Source: Hyphomicrobiales bacterium
GTDB taxonomy: Bacteria > Pseudomonadota > Alphaproteobacteria > Rhizobiales > MH13
Assembly (NCBI GenBank): GCA_017642935.1
Contig: JAEPOK010000001.1
Coordinates: forward strand, 930,001 to 994,000
Length of the DNA: 64,000 nt
Direction of reading: 5' to 3'
Position numbers and translations under genes: made by a program
The notes under the pieces: generated by a model
What the model saw: only the letters and a program-made list of their open reading frames with translations
What the model was told of the DNA's origin: nothing
Database searches by the model: none
In this document: piece after piece, positions 52,973-62,198 of the stretch
How the letters are laid out: every line of letters begins with the position of its first letter
Numbering within the stretch: the first letter of the stretch is position 1

Positions 52973-53806
52973 ATGACCCTCGTTTGTCGCACCGTTTCTG
53001 ACCTTCGCGCGATTCAATCCGCGCTCAAGGCCGCTGGCAAGACCAGCGCCCTTGTACCAACAATGGGCGCGCTCCACGCTGGGCATCTAGCCCTTGTTGG
53101 CGATGCCGCGAACCGCGCTGATGCAGTAATTGCGACGATCTTTGTGAACCCCACCCAGTTCGGGCCGAACGAGGATCTCGATCGCTACCCGCGCCAGGAG
53201 GCTGACGATCTAGCAGCGCTGGAAAAAGCCGGCGTGCACGCTGTTTTCGTCCCTGACGCGCATGAGATTTACGGGCCGAACGATGCCACGCGCATCATCA
53301 TGGAAGGACCTGCGCTTGGCCTGGAAGCTGATTTCCGCCCGCATTTTTTTCACGGTGTGGCAACCGTCGTTAGTCGGTTACTTCTTGCTGCCATGTGCGA
53401 CGTGGCGGTTTTCGGCGAGAAAGACTATCAACAGTTGCTCGTAATCAAACGCATGGTCGAGGACCTCAAAATACCCGTTTCGATCCAGGCAAGCCCAACC
53501 ATCCGAGAATCCGACGGCCTCGCGCTATCCTCGCGTAATGCTTACCTTTCATCGGACGAGCGCCAACGCGCGCCAGAGCTGCACCGCGCGCTGCAGGCCT
53601 GTCGCGACAGTTTGCTGGCCGACGAAGGCGAAGAACGGGCGGTCGGAACGGCACTCGCCCACGTCAGAGCGGCAGGATTTAAGCCTGACTATTTCGCGTT
53701 GCGCGACAAGGATACCCTCGGGCCGATGACCGACCTCACAAATGCGCGGTTGTTGGCGGCGGCTTGGCTTGGGAAAACGCGCTTGATTGACAATATCGCC
53801 GTCTAG
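52973..53806 (+). CDS. panC: pantothenate synthetase
   Basis: PanC condenses pantoate with beta-alanine using ATP to make pantothenate, the vitamin B5 precursor of CoA. The 277-residue protein has the nucleotide motif VPTMGALHAGHLALV (HxGH), FVNPTQFGPNEDLDRYPR, and VAVFGEKDYQQLLVIKRMVEDL. ASPTIRESDGLALSSRNAYLS follows (about 185). No panB is adjacent. Its stop overlaps the convergent DUF1489 gene by 4 bases. Confidence 0.97.
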   Translation: MTLVCRTVSDLRAIQSALKAAGKTSALVPTMGALHAGHLALVGDAANRADAVIATIFVNPTQFGPNEDLDRYPRQEADDLAALEKAGVHAVFVPDAHEIYGPNDATRIIMEGPALGLEADFRPHFFHGVATVVSRLLLAAMCDVAVFGEKDYQQLLVIKRMVEDLKIPVSIQASPTIRESDGLALSSRNAYLSSDERQRAPELHRALQACRDSLLADEGEERAVGTALAHVRAAGFKPDYFALRDKDTLGPMTDLTNARLLAAAWLGKTRLIDNIAV

Positions 53807-54243
53807 AGCAGTCCGAGCTCAACAAGATCGCGCCGCATCGACGGCTCGATCGCCTCCGCCCCCTCGCCTGCCAAGTTTGCCAGATCGGCGGGCGCATCCT
53901 CTGGCTTGAGATAACGCCAACCCTGGAACGGTCGTCTTGGCTGCGGCCGGGTTGCGATCAAGTCCGGCTCAAGCACCAGGTGGCAACGACTGATGCCGTC
54001 GTCGTCCTTGAACGGGCGGATGTCGAGCAGCCGTTGGCGGCAGGCAATCGTGCCTTTGATCACCCAATAGAGCGATCCACCATCAAGAAGCGCGTCACGC
54101 TGCTTGGGGACCATGCGCGTGGTGTGGAGTTGCTCAACCGGGAGACCGCCGCGGCGTTTGCGCTCCAATGTCATCGCCACCCAATGCCGATGATCGTCCA
54201 ACGATTCGGCACCGACGCATAATTTCAGAAGGTGAAGGCTCAT
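53803..54243 (-). CDS. DUF1489 family protein
   Basis: The 146-residue protein has the DUF1489 pattern: SLHLLKLCVGAESLDDH at the start, then TTRMVPKQRDALLDGGSLYWVIKG, ACRQRLLDIRPF, and CHLVLEPDLIATRPQPRRPFQGWRYL. No function is known. The ATG is chosen because the family begins there; a TTG start 13 codons upstream lacks support. It is convergent with panC. Confidence 0.9.
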   Translation of the reverse strand: MSLHLLKLCVGAESLDDHRHWVAMTLERKRRGGLPVEQLHTTRMVPKQRDALLDGGSLYWVIKGTIACRQRLLDIRPFKDDDGISRCHLVLEPDLIATRPQPRRPFQGWRYLKPEDAPADLANLAGEGAEAIEPSMRRDLVELGLL

Positions 54244-54501
54244 CGCGGCATCATGCCCCGTGATATCTGCCAAACCAAGCAATACTACGCATGTGATGCG
54301 GGCGATCCACAGGTCTCAAGCTTGAATTGCAGTCCGTTTTCAACGCAACCAAACGTCTAGAACTGCACTACGTATGGAGCATCACGGATAGGCGCTACGG
54401 CCTCCGTGAAGCTAACCTAACGCCATCAGATAGGCCCTATTGCGAACAGCGGTGCCAAGGCTTGTTTGGCCAACTTTGATTTAACAGCATTACGATTTGC
54501 G

Positions 54502-54831
54502 ATGAACGACCAAACTCCTTTTGCCGCCCAAAGCACCGGTTACGGTTCGCTGAATATCAATGCGGCAGAAACCGCCAGCTATCTTAAGCTGATTGCCAAT
54601 GAGCGCAGGCTGATGATTTTATGCCTACTTGCAGCTAAGGGCGAAGCGACCGTGTCGTTTCTCTCGCAATCGATCAGCCTTGGCCAATCGGCAATGTCGC
54701 AACATCTGGCTCGTTTGCGGGCCGATAATCTCGTTGATTTCCGTAAGGACGGTCAGATGGCCTTTTATCGGATTGCCGATGAGCGGGTCGAAGAGCTGCT
54801 GCTAAAGCTGCAAGATATCTTCACCGGCTAG
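54502..54831 (+). CDS. ArsR family transcriptional regulator (BigR-like)
   Basis: The 109-residue winged-helix protein has YLKLIANERRLMILCLLAAKG and the recognition helix region GQSAMSQHLARLRADNLVDFRKDGQMAFYRI. The pattern is that of BigR/SqrR-type sulfide or persulfide sensors. The Cys that matches the first redox cysteine is present (ILCLL), but the C-terminus (LQDIFTG) lacks the second. An inverted repeat CACGGA/TCCGTG (54383-54408) lies upstream. It converges with the rhodanese gene across 10 bases. A TTG start 12 codons upstream has AAGG ahead of it and remains possible. Confidence 0.87.
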   Translation: MNDQTPFAAQSTGYGSLNINAAETASYLKLIANERRLMILCLLAAKGEATVSFLSQSISLGQSAMSQHLARLRADNLVDFRKDGQMAFYRIADERVEELLLKLQDIFTG

Positions 54832-54841
54832 TTTTTCGGGA

Positions 54842-55252
54842 TCAGCGTTGCTCGACAGGCAATCCGGCGTCAATCCAGGCTGATATTCCGCCCTTCAGGT
54901 GCGTAACCTGATCCAATCCCATCATTTTGGCTGTTTGGGCAGCGAGCGCCGATCGCCAACCGCTGGCGCAGTAGAAGACAAACTGTGCTTCTTCGGCAAA
55001 AAGCGGCTTGTGATAGGGGCTTTGCGGATCGATCCAGAATTCGAGCATGCCGCGCGGGCAATGCTTTGCGCCGGGGATGCGTCCAGTTTTCGCGAGCTCG
55101 CGGACATCGCGTACATCGATGAACCAGGATTCTTCGTTTTCCAGGAGCGTTTTAGCCGCCTCAGCTGTGATATGGCCCACGGCGGCGTCTGCTTCGGCAA
55201 CCAATTGGGCCGCCTTGCCTGGACTTGGGAGACTGTCGGTCGCGTCAGTCAT
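54842..55252 (-). CDS. rhodanese-like sulfurtransferase
   Basis: The 136-residue protein is a single rhodanese domain: SWFIDVRDVRELAKTGRIPGAKHCPRGM, then FVFYCASGWRSALAA with the active Cys in the YCASGWRS loop, and THLKGGISAWIDAGLP. It should carry a persulfide on that Cys. A 43-residue membrane protein gene lies 15 bases upstream on the same strand, and a BigR-like regulator faces it, suggesting a reactive-sulfur function. Confidence 0.92.
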   Translation of the reverse strand: MTDATDSLPSPGKAAQLVAEADAAVGHITAEAAKTLLENEESWFIDVRDVRELAKTGRIPGAKHCPRGMLEFWIDPQSPYHKPLFAEEAQFVFYCASGWRSALAAQTAKMMGLDQVTHLKGGISAWIDAGLPVEQR

Positions 55253-55267
55253 GACGCTTTGTGCAAT

Positions 55268-55399
55268 CTAGTTGGACACGACCGCAAGAGCGGTGGTCTC
55301 AAAGCCGCCAAAAAACCAGACCAAGGCTACAACGCATAAGGCGCAAGCCACTGTCCAGCGCGCAGCCGTCCAGCAAGAAACCGTATCACTATTGATCAT
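55268..55399 (-). CDS. 43-residue single-pass membrane protein upstream of the rhodanese gene
   Basis: This very short gene encodes MINSDTVSCWTAARWT followed by one hydrophobic stretch (VACALCVVALVWFFGGF, residues 17-33) and a small tail ending in VVSN. It has Cys at residues 9, 19 and 22. GAGGG lies 5 bases before its ATG, and it ends 15 bases before the rhodanese start. I infer a co-transcribed membrane partner, but no family is recognised and expression is unproven. Confidence 0.6.
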   Translation of the reverse strand: MINSDTVSCWTAARWTVACALCVVALVWFFGGFETTALAVVSN

Positions 55400-55572
55400 G
55401 AAGCCCTCACACCGCCTCGCAAACAGACTTGAAACAGCGAAGCGTGCGGCTCATTAACGAAGTGTTTACCGCACCGCAAGGTACCATTTTTGCATAGCAG
55501 CAATTCAATTGTTGATGGTGAACGCTCTTGTCGTCGTTTGCCAAAACGGATTGCCGCGTGTAGCGACTCACC

Positions 55573-56514
55573 GTGATCCGGCCAGCCACCTTTTCCGACG
55601 TCCTGCTTTTGATCTTGCTGGCAGCGATCTACGGATCCGCTTTTACCGCCATCAAGATCGCTGTGCCGGAACTTGGCCCATTTGGGCTGGTGCTTGCCCG
55701 TGTGCTGATCGGCTTTGCGGTGTTGCTACCCTATGCGCTGGCTCGCGGTTGGGTTTGGCCGTCGCGAGGGAGCAGTTGGGCGCTGCTGGCCTTCCTCTGC
55801 GCCTTCAACCTCATCATCCCGTTCTTTCTGGTCACGTGGGCGCAGCAGCACATCAATGCATCGCTGATGGCACTCCTGATGGGTGCCGGGCCTTTGTTCG
55901 GGCTATTGATGAGCCATGTCGCCACCCGTGACGACCGGCTTTCCGGCCCGAAACTCGCAGGCGTTGCGATTGGCTTTCTCGGAGTTGCGATCGTCCTTGG
56001 CGTTGATGCCTTCACAGGCCTGTCGGGCGGCAATTTCGAAGCTCGCTTGGCACAAGCCGCAGCTCTTGCGGCAAGCGCTTGTTACGCCGTCTCAGGGGTG
56101 TTTGTTCGACGGATCACAGATGTGCCACCGCATCAGCTTGCGAGCCTCGTTTTGGGCTTTGGCAGCCTGCTTCTGGTTTTGGCGACGCCGGTAATGGCGC
56201 CAGATATCGTGATGATTGTCAGTGGCTTAAGCCGCGATGCGCTGGTTGCAATGCTCTATTTGGGCGCGATCACGACCGGCGGTGCTTACATTCTGCGCTA
56301 CACGCTCATCCGCACTGTTGGCATGAGCTATTTCGGGCTCAGCATCTATCTTGTGCCAGTTTTTGGCGTGGGTATCGCTGCGCTTTGGCTATCAGAGCCC
56401 ATAACGCTCAGCCTGCTGGCTGGCCTTGGCCTGATACTGGTAGGGCTAGGCGTGGCGCGACTAAAACGACGGGCCGGAACGCCTACTGAACGCGAAGCGC
56501 CGATCCGGGAATGA
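55573..56514 (+). CDS. EamA/DMT family transporter
   Basis: The 313-residue protein has about ten hydrophobic helices in two EamA repeats (residues 8-140 and 155-300), with LLAAIYGSAFTAIKIAV at the start and the second-half GLSIYLVPVFGVGIAALWLSEPIT. Drug/metabolite transporters export small metabolites such as amino acids or nucleosides; the substrate is unknown. The start is GTG. The 3' end overlaps the convergent SH3-like gene by 32 bases. Confidence 0.93.
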   Translation: MIRPATFSDVLLLILLAAIYGSAFTAIKIAVPELGPFGLVLARVLIGFAVLLPYALARGWVWPSRGSSWALLAFLCAFNLIIPFFLVTWAQQHINASLMALLMGAGPLFGLLMSHVATRDDRLSGPKLAGVAIGFLGVAIVLGVDAFTGLSGGNFEARLAQAAALAASACYAVSGVFVRRITDVPPHQLASLVLGFGSLLLVLATPVMAPDIVMIVSGLSRDALVAMLYLGAITTGGAYILRYTLIRTVGMSYFGLSIYLVPVFGVGIAALWLSEPITLSLLAGLGLILVGLGVARLKRRAGTPTEREAPIRE

Positions 56515-56851
56515 AGCCGATTTGACCATCGGCGTTCACTTCGCACATGCGCTCGTTCAACTGGTTTTGTTGGGCACGCGGGGAACCGAACATCCATCCT
56601 TGGAAATCAAATTCTGGACGGCACCAACGCATGGCAACATCGCGCACGCCAGCTTCCACCGTTCCTGAAACGGCACTGTCCATCTCAGGGCCAGCTCGCA
56701 GAGGCTGTTCCTGCGTGGTCACGAAGCGCATGTCATAGGGATTGTCGCTGCGCTGCGCGTCCGCATTGGTCGTCGATGCGGCAACGATCGCAGCGGCAAC
56801 ACCGAGAAAGGCCATATGGGCAAGGATAAAAAGGGCAATCCGCTTGAGCAT
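56483..56851 (-). CDS. small exported SH3-like protein
   Basis: The 122-residue protein has a signal segment (residues 5-32, ending TTNADA). A short domain follows with QEQPLRAGPEMDSAVSGTVEAG and GFIPGSALRVQ at the end, similar to bacterial SH3-like domains (LRxGPxxxSxVxGxLxxG). A pair of Cys (MRWCRPEF and ERMCEVN) may form a disulfide. It may bind peptidoglycan. It overlaps eamA tail to tail. Confidence 0.75.
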   Translation of the reverse strand: MLKRIALFILAHMAFLGVAAAIVAASTTNADAQRSDNPYDMRFVTTQEQPLRAGPEMDSAVSGTVEAGVRDVAMRWCRPEFDFQGWMFGSPRAQQNQLNERMCEVNADGQIGFIPGSALRVQ

Positions 56852-57048
56852 GGGGCAAGCTATTCCATGGACAGGTCAACTAATCTGTGCGGCGCGTCAC
56901 ATATCACAGCAATCCGTTTCGAAAACATTTATCATGGGCCCGGTAAGGCCTTTTTCACCATGAAGGCGCTGGTGTTGCCGCGCTGCAACATGCCTTGTGT
57001 CGGGCCTTCGTTGAATACCGGCTAGGACCCCGACGTAGGACAGCAAAC

Positions 57049-57522
57049 ATGAGCGATTGGAACATCGAAGAGCGACCGAACCGCTTCCCCTGGCCGCCAG
57101 TGCTGTTGGTTCTTTTCATTGGTCTAGGTTTCGTGTTGCGCGCCGTCGTGCCCTTCGACGTCGCACGAACGTCATTTAGCCAGTTTGCTGGCTTCGTCCT
57201 GATTGCTTTAGCCTTGGGTCTGGATGCATGGGCGTCTTTCACATTCACCCGGGCAAAAACGACAATCCTGCCGCATCGTGGATCACAAGCGCTGGTGACG
57301 CATGGGCCCTTCGCCTATTCCCGCAACCCGATCTATGTCGGCAATTTGATGATCTTGGTCGGCGTTGGACTTTTGGCCGGATCGCTGTGGCACATCGTGC
57401 TTGCGCCAGCGCTTGCTTTCGCGATTGGCCATTTTGCGATCCGCCGCGAAGAGGCCCATCTGGCGGCACGCTTCCCGCGCGAATGGGCCGACTACACCTC
57501 GCGCGTCCGGCGCTGGTTATAG
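57049..57522 (+). CDS. isoprenylcysteine carboxyl methyltransferase-like membrane protein
   Basis: The 157-residue membrane protein has four hydrophobic helices and the ICMT/PEMT signature LVTHGPFAYSRNPIYVGNLMIL followed by FAIGHFAIRREEAHLAARFPREWADYTSRVRRW, the SAM- and substrate-binding region (RxPxY, then EE). The methyl acceptor is unknown in bacteria. AGGA lies 8 bases before the ATG. It converges with mgtE across 4 bases. Confidence 0.9.
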   Translation: MSDWNIEERPNRFPWPPVLLVLFIGLGFVLRAVVPFDVARTSFSQFAGFVLIALALGLDAWASFTFTRAKTTILPHRGSQALVTHGPFAYSRNPIYVGNLMILVGVGLLAGSLWHIVLAPALAFAIGHFAIRREEAHLAARFPREWADYTSRVRRWL

Positions 57523-57526
57523 TCGC

Positions 57527-58942
57527 TCAAATCCCGAACCATAGGGCGGCCAGACCAAGAAACGCAAAGAAGCCGACCACATCGGTTACCGTCGTGACGA
57601 ACACGCTGGAGGCAATCGCTGGATCGATCTTGAAATGGTCGAGGATGATCGGGATGAGAATACCGGCGAGCGCTGCCGCCAGCATATTGACAATCATCGC
57701 CGCGCCGATGACGAAACCAAGGCCTGCACTGCCAAACCAGACGATTGCGACCACACCCATAAGCAGCGCAAATGCACCGCCATTGACCAAGCCGACATAG
57801 GTTTCCCGCAGAACCACACGGCCCATATTGTAGGGATCGAGGCTGTGGGTAGCCAGTGCGCGCACGGCTACCGTCATGGTCTGTGTGGCCGCGTTACCAC
57901 CCATGGAGGCAACGATCGGCATCAGGATTGCGAGTGCAACCATTTGTTCAAGCGTGGCATCGAATAAGCCAATCACCAGAGATGCCAGAACGGCCGTTGC
58001 CAGGTTGACGCAAAGCCATGGCAGCCGCGAGCGGGTGATAGCGCGCACACTATCGGACACTTCTTCATCACCAACACCGGCGAGCGCGCGGATATCTTCG
58101 TCCGCCTCTTCCTGCACAACGTCGATGATATCGTCGATGGTGAGGACACCAACCAACCGGCCACCTGTATCGACAACGGCCGCAGAGGTCAGGTCGTATT
58201 TCTGGAAGGTGCGGGCGGCATCTTCCTGGTCGGTCTCGGCGCTGATTTCCTGCACCTCATCCATGATCGCCTCGATGGTGACCGGGCGTTTGGAACGCAG
58301 CATGCGATTGAGCTTGACAAAACCGAGCAGGCGATACCCCGGATCGACCACGAACAGATCGTGGAACTCTTCAGGCAGGTCGCTTGCCTCGCGCATATAG
58401 TCGATCGCCCGGCCAACCGTCCAAAAAGGTGGTACGGCAATGAAGTTGGACTGCATGCGCCGACCGGCCGATTCCTCGGGGTAATCAAGGGCCCGTTGCA
58501 GGGCGAGCCGATCCAGGGTCGGGATCGTGCGCAGGATCTCGGCTTGCGCGTTTTCAGGCAGATCTTCGAGAATGTAGACGGCATCATCGGACTCAAGCTC
58601 GACGAATCCAGCTGCGATCAGATGCAAAGGCAGAGCGTCGAGAACATCGATGCGAATCTGTTCATCGACTTCGGTCAACGCTGCGAAATCGAAATTTTCG
58701 CCGATCAACTCGATCAGCTTTGGACGTTCCTCCTCCGACAAGATCGTCAGAAGCTCGGCGACCTCCGAAACGTAGAGCTGATCGGTGAGCACGCGCAGTT
58801 CATCAGCGTTTTCCTCACCAAGTGCATTGCGTATCGATTCGACATAATCGCGCAGGAGATGATCGTCCTCAGTGCGAATCGGATCGGGCGGCGGAGCTTC
58901 CGCCCCGGGAACGGACTGTGCAGTTTCTAGCTCTGGTGCCAT
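57527..58942 (-). CDS. mgtE: magnesium transporter MgtE
   Basis: MgtE is a Mg2+-gated channel. The 471-residue protein has an N-terminal superhelical MgtE_N domain (residues 30-150), two CBS domains (about 155-275, ending VVDTGGRLVGVLTIDDIIDVVQEEADEDI), and five membrane helices with the pore motif MPIVASMGGNAATQTMTVAVRAL. Cytoplasmic Mg2+ sensing by the CBS/N domains closes the pore. It is divergent from the GlcD-like gene. Confidence 0.96.
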   Translation of the reverse strand: MAPELETAQSVPGAEAPPPDPIRTEDDHLLRDYVESIRNALGEENADELRVLTDQLYVSEVAELLTILSEEERPKLIELIGENFDFAALTEVDEQIRIDVLDALPLHLIAAGFVELESDDAVYILEDLPENAQAEILRTIPTLDRLALQRALDYPEESAGRRMQSNFIAVPPFWTVGRAIDYMREASDLPEEFHDLFVVDPGYRLLGFVKLNRMLRSKRPVTIEAIMDEVQEISAETDQEDAARTFQKYDLTSAAVVDTGGRLVGVLTIDDIIDVVQEEADEDIRALAGVGDEEVSDSVRAITRSRLPWLCVNLATAVLASLVIGLFDATLEQMVALAILMPIVASMGGNAATQTMTVAVRALATHSLDPYNMGRVVLRETYVGLVNGGAFALLMGVVAIVWFGSAGLGFVIGAAMIVNMLAAALAGILIPIILDHFKIDPAIASSVFVTTVTDVVGFFAFLGLAALWFGI

Positions 58943-59118
58943 GGGTTGGTGCCGTTCGATGACCGTTGCGGGAACGTTTGTTCAATGCCCTGCCCGGTGT
59001 TGTTACACCGCTCTACGCGCACGGCAATCAAGCGGTTGCATATTCCGCGCCAAGCTTCATAGTTTTGTGCAACCGATTGTCGGAGCATCCCGTTTCCGCC
59101 GCCAGCCGATGAGATTTC

Positions 59119-60552
59119 ATGTCCACTGCCGCGTCAACTTCAGCTGCTCCGGCAGCGATTGCCGACCGTCGTTTTTCGGCTACCACTTGGAAAACGGTGA
59201 CGGAGACCTTTGCTGAGCGATTCGGCGCGGCGTTTCAGACCGGCGATGCCATTCGTGAGCAGCATGGCCACACCACAACCTGGATCGAAAACCAACCGCC
59301 CGACGCTGTGGTGTTTGCCAGTTCAACCGACGACGTCGCGTTCGTGGTGCGGACCTGCGCCGCGCATGATGTACCGATCATACCTTTCGGCGTCGGCACG
59401 TCGTTGGAAGGCCATGTGAATGCGCCAGAAGGCGGCATTTCGATTGACCTGTCGCGGATGAACCAGGTTCTTGGCGTGAACGCCCAGGATTTCGATTGCG
59501 TTGTGCAGCCTGGCGTCACGCGCAAACAATTGAACGCCACGCTGCGCGACCAAGGGCTGTTCTTTCCCATTGATCCCGGCGCAGACGCCACACTGGGCGG
59601 CATGGCCGCCACGCGAGCCTCGGGCACCAATGCGGTGCGCTACGGTACAATGAAGAATATGATCATCTCGGTTGAAGCGGTGCTACCCAATGGCAGCATC
59701 GTTCGCACCGGTCATCGGGCGCGCAAAAGCTCTGCCGGCTATGATCTGACCGCATTGTTGATCGGTTCGGAAGGCACGCTGGGCATCATCACCGAGCTTA
59801 CTGTGCGCCTTTTCGGCATCCCCGAAGCCGTTGGCAGTGTTGCGGCTTCCTTTCGTTCAGTCGCCGAGGCCAGCGAAGCGGTGATCGCGACCATGCAATA
59901 TGGCGTGCCGGTCGCCCGGATTGAGCTGCTCGACACGCTGACGGTGCGCGCTATCAATGATTATGCGAATTTGAACTTTGATGAGGCGCCATTGCTGCTG
60001 GTTGAGTTTCACGGCTCGGAAACGGCGGTTGCCGAATACACAGACCTATTTAAGGCTATCGTTGATGATCATGGCGGGACAACAATGCCGTCGGCCAACA
60101 GTCCCGAAGAGCGCAATCGGATCTGGCAGGCCCGGCACGATGCCTATTGGGCGAGCCTCACACTGCGACCCGGCGCCAAGGGCCTATCAACCGACATTTG
60201 TGTCCCGATCTCGCAACTTGCCACCTGTATCGGCAAAGCGCAGGCCCGCGCTGAAGAAGAAGGATTCCTGGCGCCGATTGTTGGCCATGTCGGTGACGGA
60301 AACTTCCACGTTCTGCCGCTCATCGACATGGACAACGAGGATGAGGTCACGCGCGCCAAGGCTTATGTCGGATGGCTCAATGAAATGGCGATCGAGGCCG
60401 GTGGTACTTGCACCGGCGAGCACGGGATCGGCCAAGGCAAAGCGCCTTATCTGCGCCGTGAACTTGGCGAGGCGGTCGATGTCATGGGCGCGATCAAGCA
60501 AGCGCTCGATCCGCAGAACATCATGAACCCCGGCAAGATTCTGCCCCTCTAA
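59119..60552 (+). CDS. FAD-linked D-2-hydroxy-acid dehydrogenase (GlcD / D-lactate dehydrogenase type)
   Basis: The 477-residue enzyme has an N-terminal PCMH FAD-binding domain (PIIPFGVGTSLEGHVNAPEGGISIDLSRM, then DPGADATLGGMAATRASGTNAVRYGTMKN). The C-terminal FAD-oxidase domain follows, with IVGHVGDGNFHVLPL (metal-binding His pair) and GGTCTGEHGIGQGKAPYL. It likely oxidises D-lactate, D-glycolate or a similar acid to the keto acid and passes electrons to a cytochrome or quinone. It converges with the ThDP enzyme with a 4-base overlap. Confidence 0.93.
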   Translation: MSTAASTSAAPAAIADRRFSATTWKTVTETFAERFGAAFQTGDAIREQHGHTTTWIENQPPDAVVFASSTDDVAFVVRTCAAHDVPIIPFGVGTSLEGHVNAPEGGISIDLSRMNQVLGVNAQDFDCVVQPGVTRKQLNATLRDQGLFFPIDPGADATLGGMAATRASGTNAVRYGTMKNMIISVEAVLPNGSIVRTGHRARKSSAGYDLTALLIGSEGTLGIITELTVRLFGIPEAVGSVAASFRSVAEASEAVIATMQYGVPVARIELLDTLTVRAINDYANLNFDEAPLLLVEFHGSETAVAEYTDLFKAIVDDHGGTTMPSANSPEERNRIWQARHDAYWASLTLRPGAKGLSTDICVPISQLATCIGKAQARAEEEGFLAPIVGHVGDGNFHVLPLIDMDNEDEVTRAKAYVGWLNEMAIEAGGTCTGEHGIGQGKAPYLRRELGEAVDVMGAIKQALDPQNIMNPGKILPL

Positions 60553-62198
60553 CCGTCCAGCACCATGCGTGGCGAAACGGCGCGTGGGTCGATCTTGAGA
60601 TCAAGAATGGCTGGCCGCTTCGCCTGGCGCGCGGCTTGGAACGCAGCGGGGAAATCTTCGTCGCGGGTTACCGTCGCGCCATAACCACCATAGGCGTTCG
60701 CAAGCGCCGCGAAGTCCGGGTTTTTCAGATCAGTCCCTGACGGGCGGCCTGGATAGGTGCGATGCTGGTGCATGCGAATGGTGCCGTAGACACCGTTGTT
60801 CGCAACCAAGACGATGACGTTCGCACCGTACTGAACGGCCGTTCCAAACTCTTGGATCACCATTTGCAGGCAACCGTCACCGGCCAGGCAGATAACGTCA
60901 CGATCTGGCGCTTCGAGTTTGGCAGCAATCGCCGCCGGCAGTCCATAGCCCATCGAGCCGGAGGTCGGCGCAAGCTGCGTGCGCCAAGTCCGGTAGCGAT
61001 AGTAGCGATGGAGCCAGGCAGCGTAATTGCCGGCGCCATTGGTGAGGATCGCATCGTCCGAGAGCACCCTATTGAGGTGGCTGATCACACTCTCCATGCG
61101 CAAATCACCGGTCGTCGGTTGCGGTTCCTGCCAGGCCTCATAACCGCTACGACAACCTTCGACGTAGCTGGTCCTGTCAGCGGCCGGAGGAAGCGCTGCG
61201 TCGGCCAGCGCGATGGCCATCGCCGCTGGTCGGCAGGCAATCGCAACGTCGGGATGGTAGACACGGCCAAGCTCATTAGCGTCGGAATGAACATGGACGA
61301 GCGCCTGATGCGTCTTCGGTGGTTTGAGTAGCGTGTAGCCGCTGGTTGTCATCTCGCCGAGGCGTGGCCCAAGCGCGAGGATGAGATCAGCCGCATCAAT
61401 GGTTTTGGCCAACGCCGGATTGGGCGCAATACCGACATCGCCGGCATAGTTGGGGTGTTGATTGTCGAGAAAATCTTGGCAGCGAAACGACGTGCCCACC
61501 GGCACCTGGGCCTTCTCGGCAAACACAGCAAGTGCCGATGCGGCTTCGCCTGTCCAACCGCCCCCGCCGACAATCACAAACGGGCGTATTGCCTCGCTGA
61601 TTCTACGGGCGACCTCTTCAACGTCTCCGACTGACGGTTCGGCTTTCGGTAAGGTGGCAGCCGGCGGCACTCGCGGCCGCTCATGAAGCGTTGCGGACAA
61701 GATGTCCTCAGGCATCGCGAGCACGACAGGCCCGGGCCGACCGGCTTGGGCGACATGGAAGGCGCGACTGACATATTCGCCGATACGATCGACGCGATCG
61801 ACTTCTGCCACCCATTTGGCGAGCGGGCCGTACATCGCGCGGTAATCCACTTCCTGGAAGGCTTCGCGATCGCGTTGGTCGGTGGCGACCTGGCCGATGA
61901 ACAAGATCATCGGCGTGGAATCCTGGAACGCCACATGAACGCCCGACGCGGCATTGGTCGCGCCGGGTCCGCGGGTCACGAAAGCGATGCCAGGCTTACC
62001 CGTCAGCTTGCCATGGGCCTCGGCCATCATGGTGGCGCCGCCTTCCTGGCGAACAACGATGGTTTCTATCTTGGCGTCGTGAAGCGCATCGAGGGCGGCC
62101 AGATAGCTCTCGCCGGGCACACAGAACACGCGTCTGACGCCTTGGGCCGCCAGCGCATCAATGAGAACAGTTCCGCCGTGGACTGGCGCCTCAGACAT
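60549..62198 (-). CDS. thiamine diphosphate-dependent enzyme, acetolactate-synthase-like
   Basis: The 549-residue protein has the three-domain layout of the acetolactate synthase family: the conserved catalytic Glu in TIVVRQEGGATMMAEAHG, the QxxGxxxxxTRGPGATNA segment, a middle domain with PFVIVGGGGWTGEAAS, and the ThDP motif GDGCLQMVIQEFGTAVQYG...NNGVYG. Its substrate is unclear; benzoylformate-decarboxylase, oxalyl-CoA and sulfoacetaldehyde types share the fold. The start overlaps the SDR stop by 8 bases. An ATG 15 bases upstream is possible. It belongs with the SDR and ribokinase genes. Confidence 0.9.
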   Translation of the reverse strand: MSEAPVHGGTVLIDALAAQGVRRVFCVPGESYLAALDALHDAKIETIVVRQEGGATMMAEAHGKLTGKPGIAFVTRGPGATNAASGVHVAFQDSTPMILFIGQVATDQRDREAFQEVDYRAMYGPLAKWVAEVDRVDRIGEYVSRAFHVAQAGRPGPVVLAMPEDILSATLHERPRVPPAATLPKAEPSVGDVEEVARRISEAIRPFVIVGGGGWTGEAASALAVFAEKAQVPVGTSFRCQDFLDNQHPNYAGDVGIAPNPALAKTIDAADLILALGPRLGEMTTSGYTLLKPPKTHQALVHVHSDANELGRVYHPDVAIACRPAAMAIALADAALPPAADRTSYVEGCRSGYEAWQEPQPTTGDLRMESVISHLNRVLSDDAILTNGAGNYAAWLHRYYRYRTWRTQLAPTSGSMGYGLPAAIAAKLEAPDRDVICLAGDGCLQMVIQEFGTAVQYGANVIVLVANNGVYGTIRMHQHRTYPGRPSGTDLKNPDFAALANAYGGYGATVTRDEDFPAAFQAARQAKRPAILDLKIDPRAVSPRMVLDG

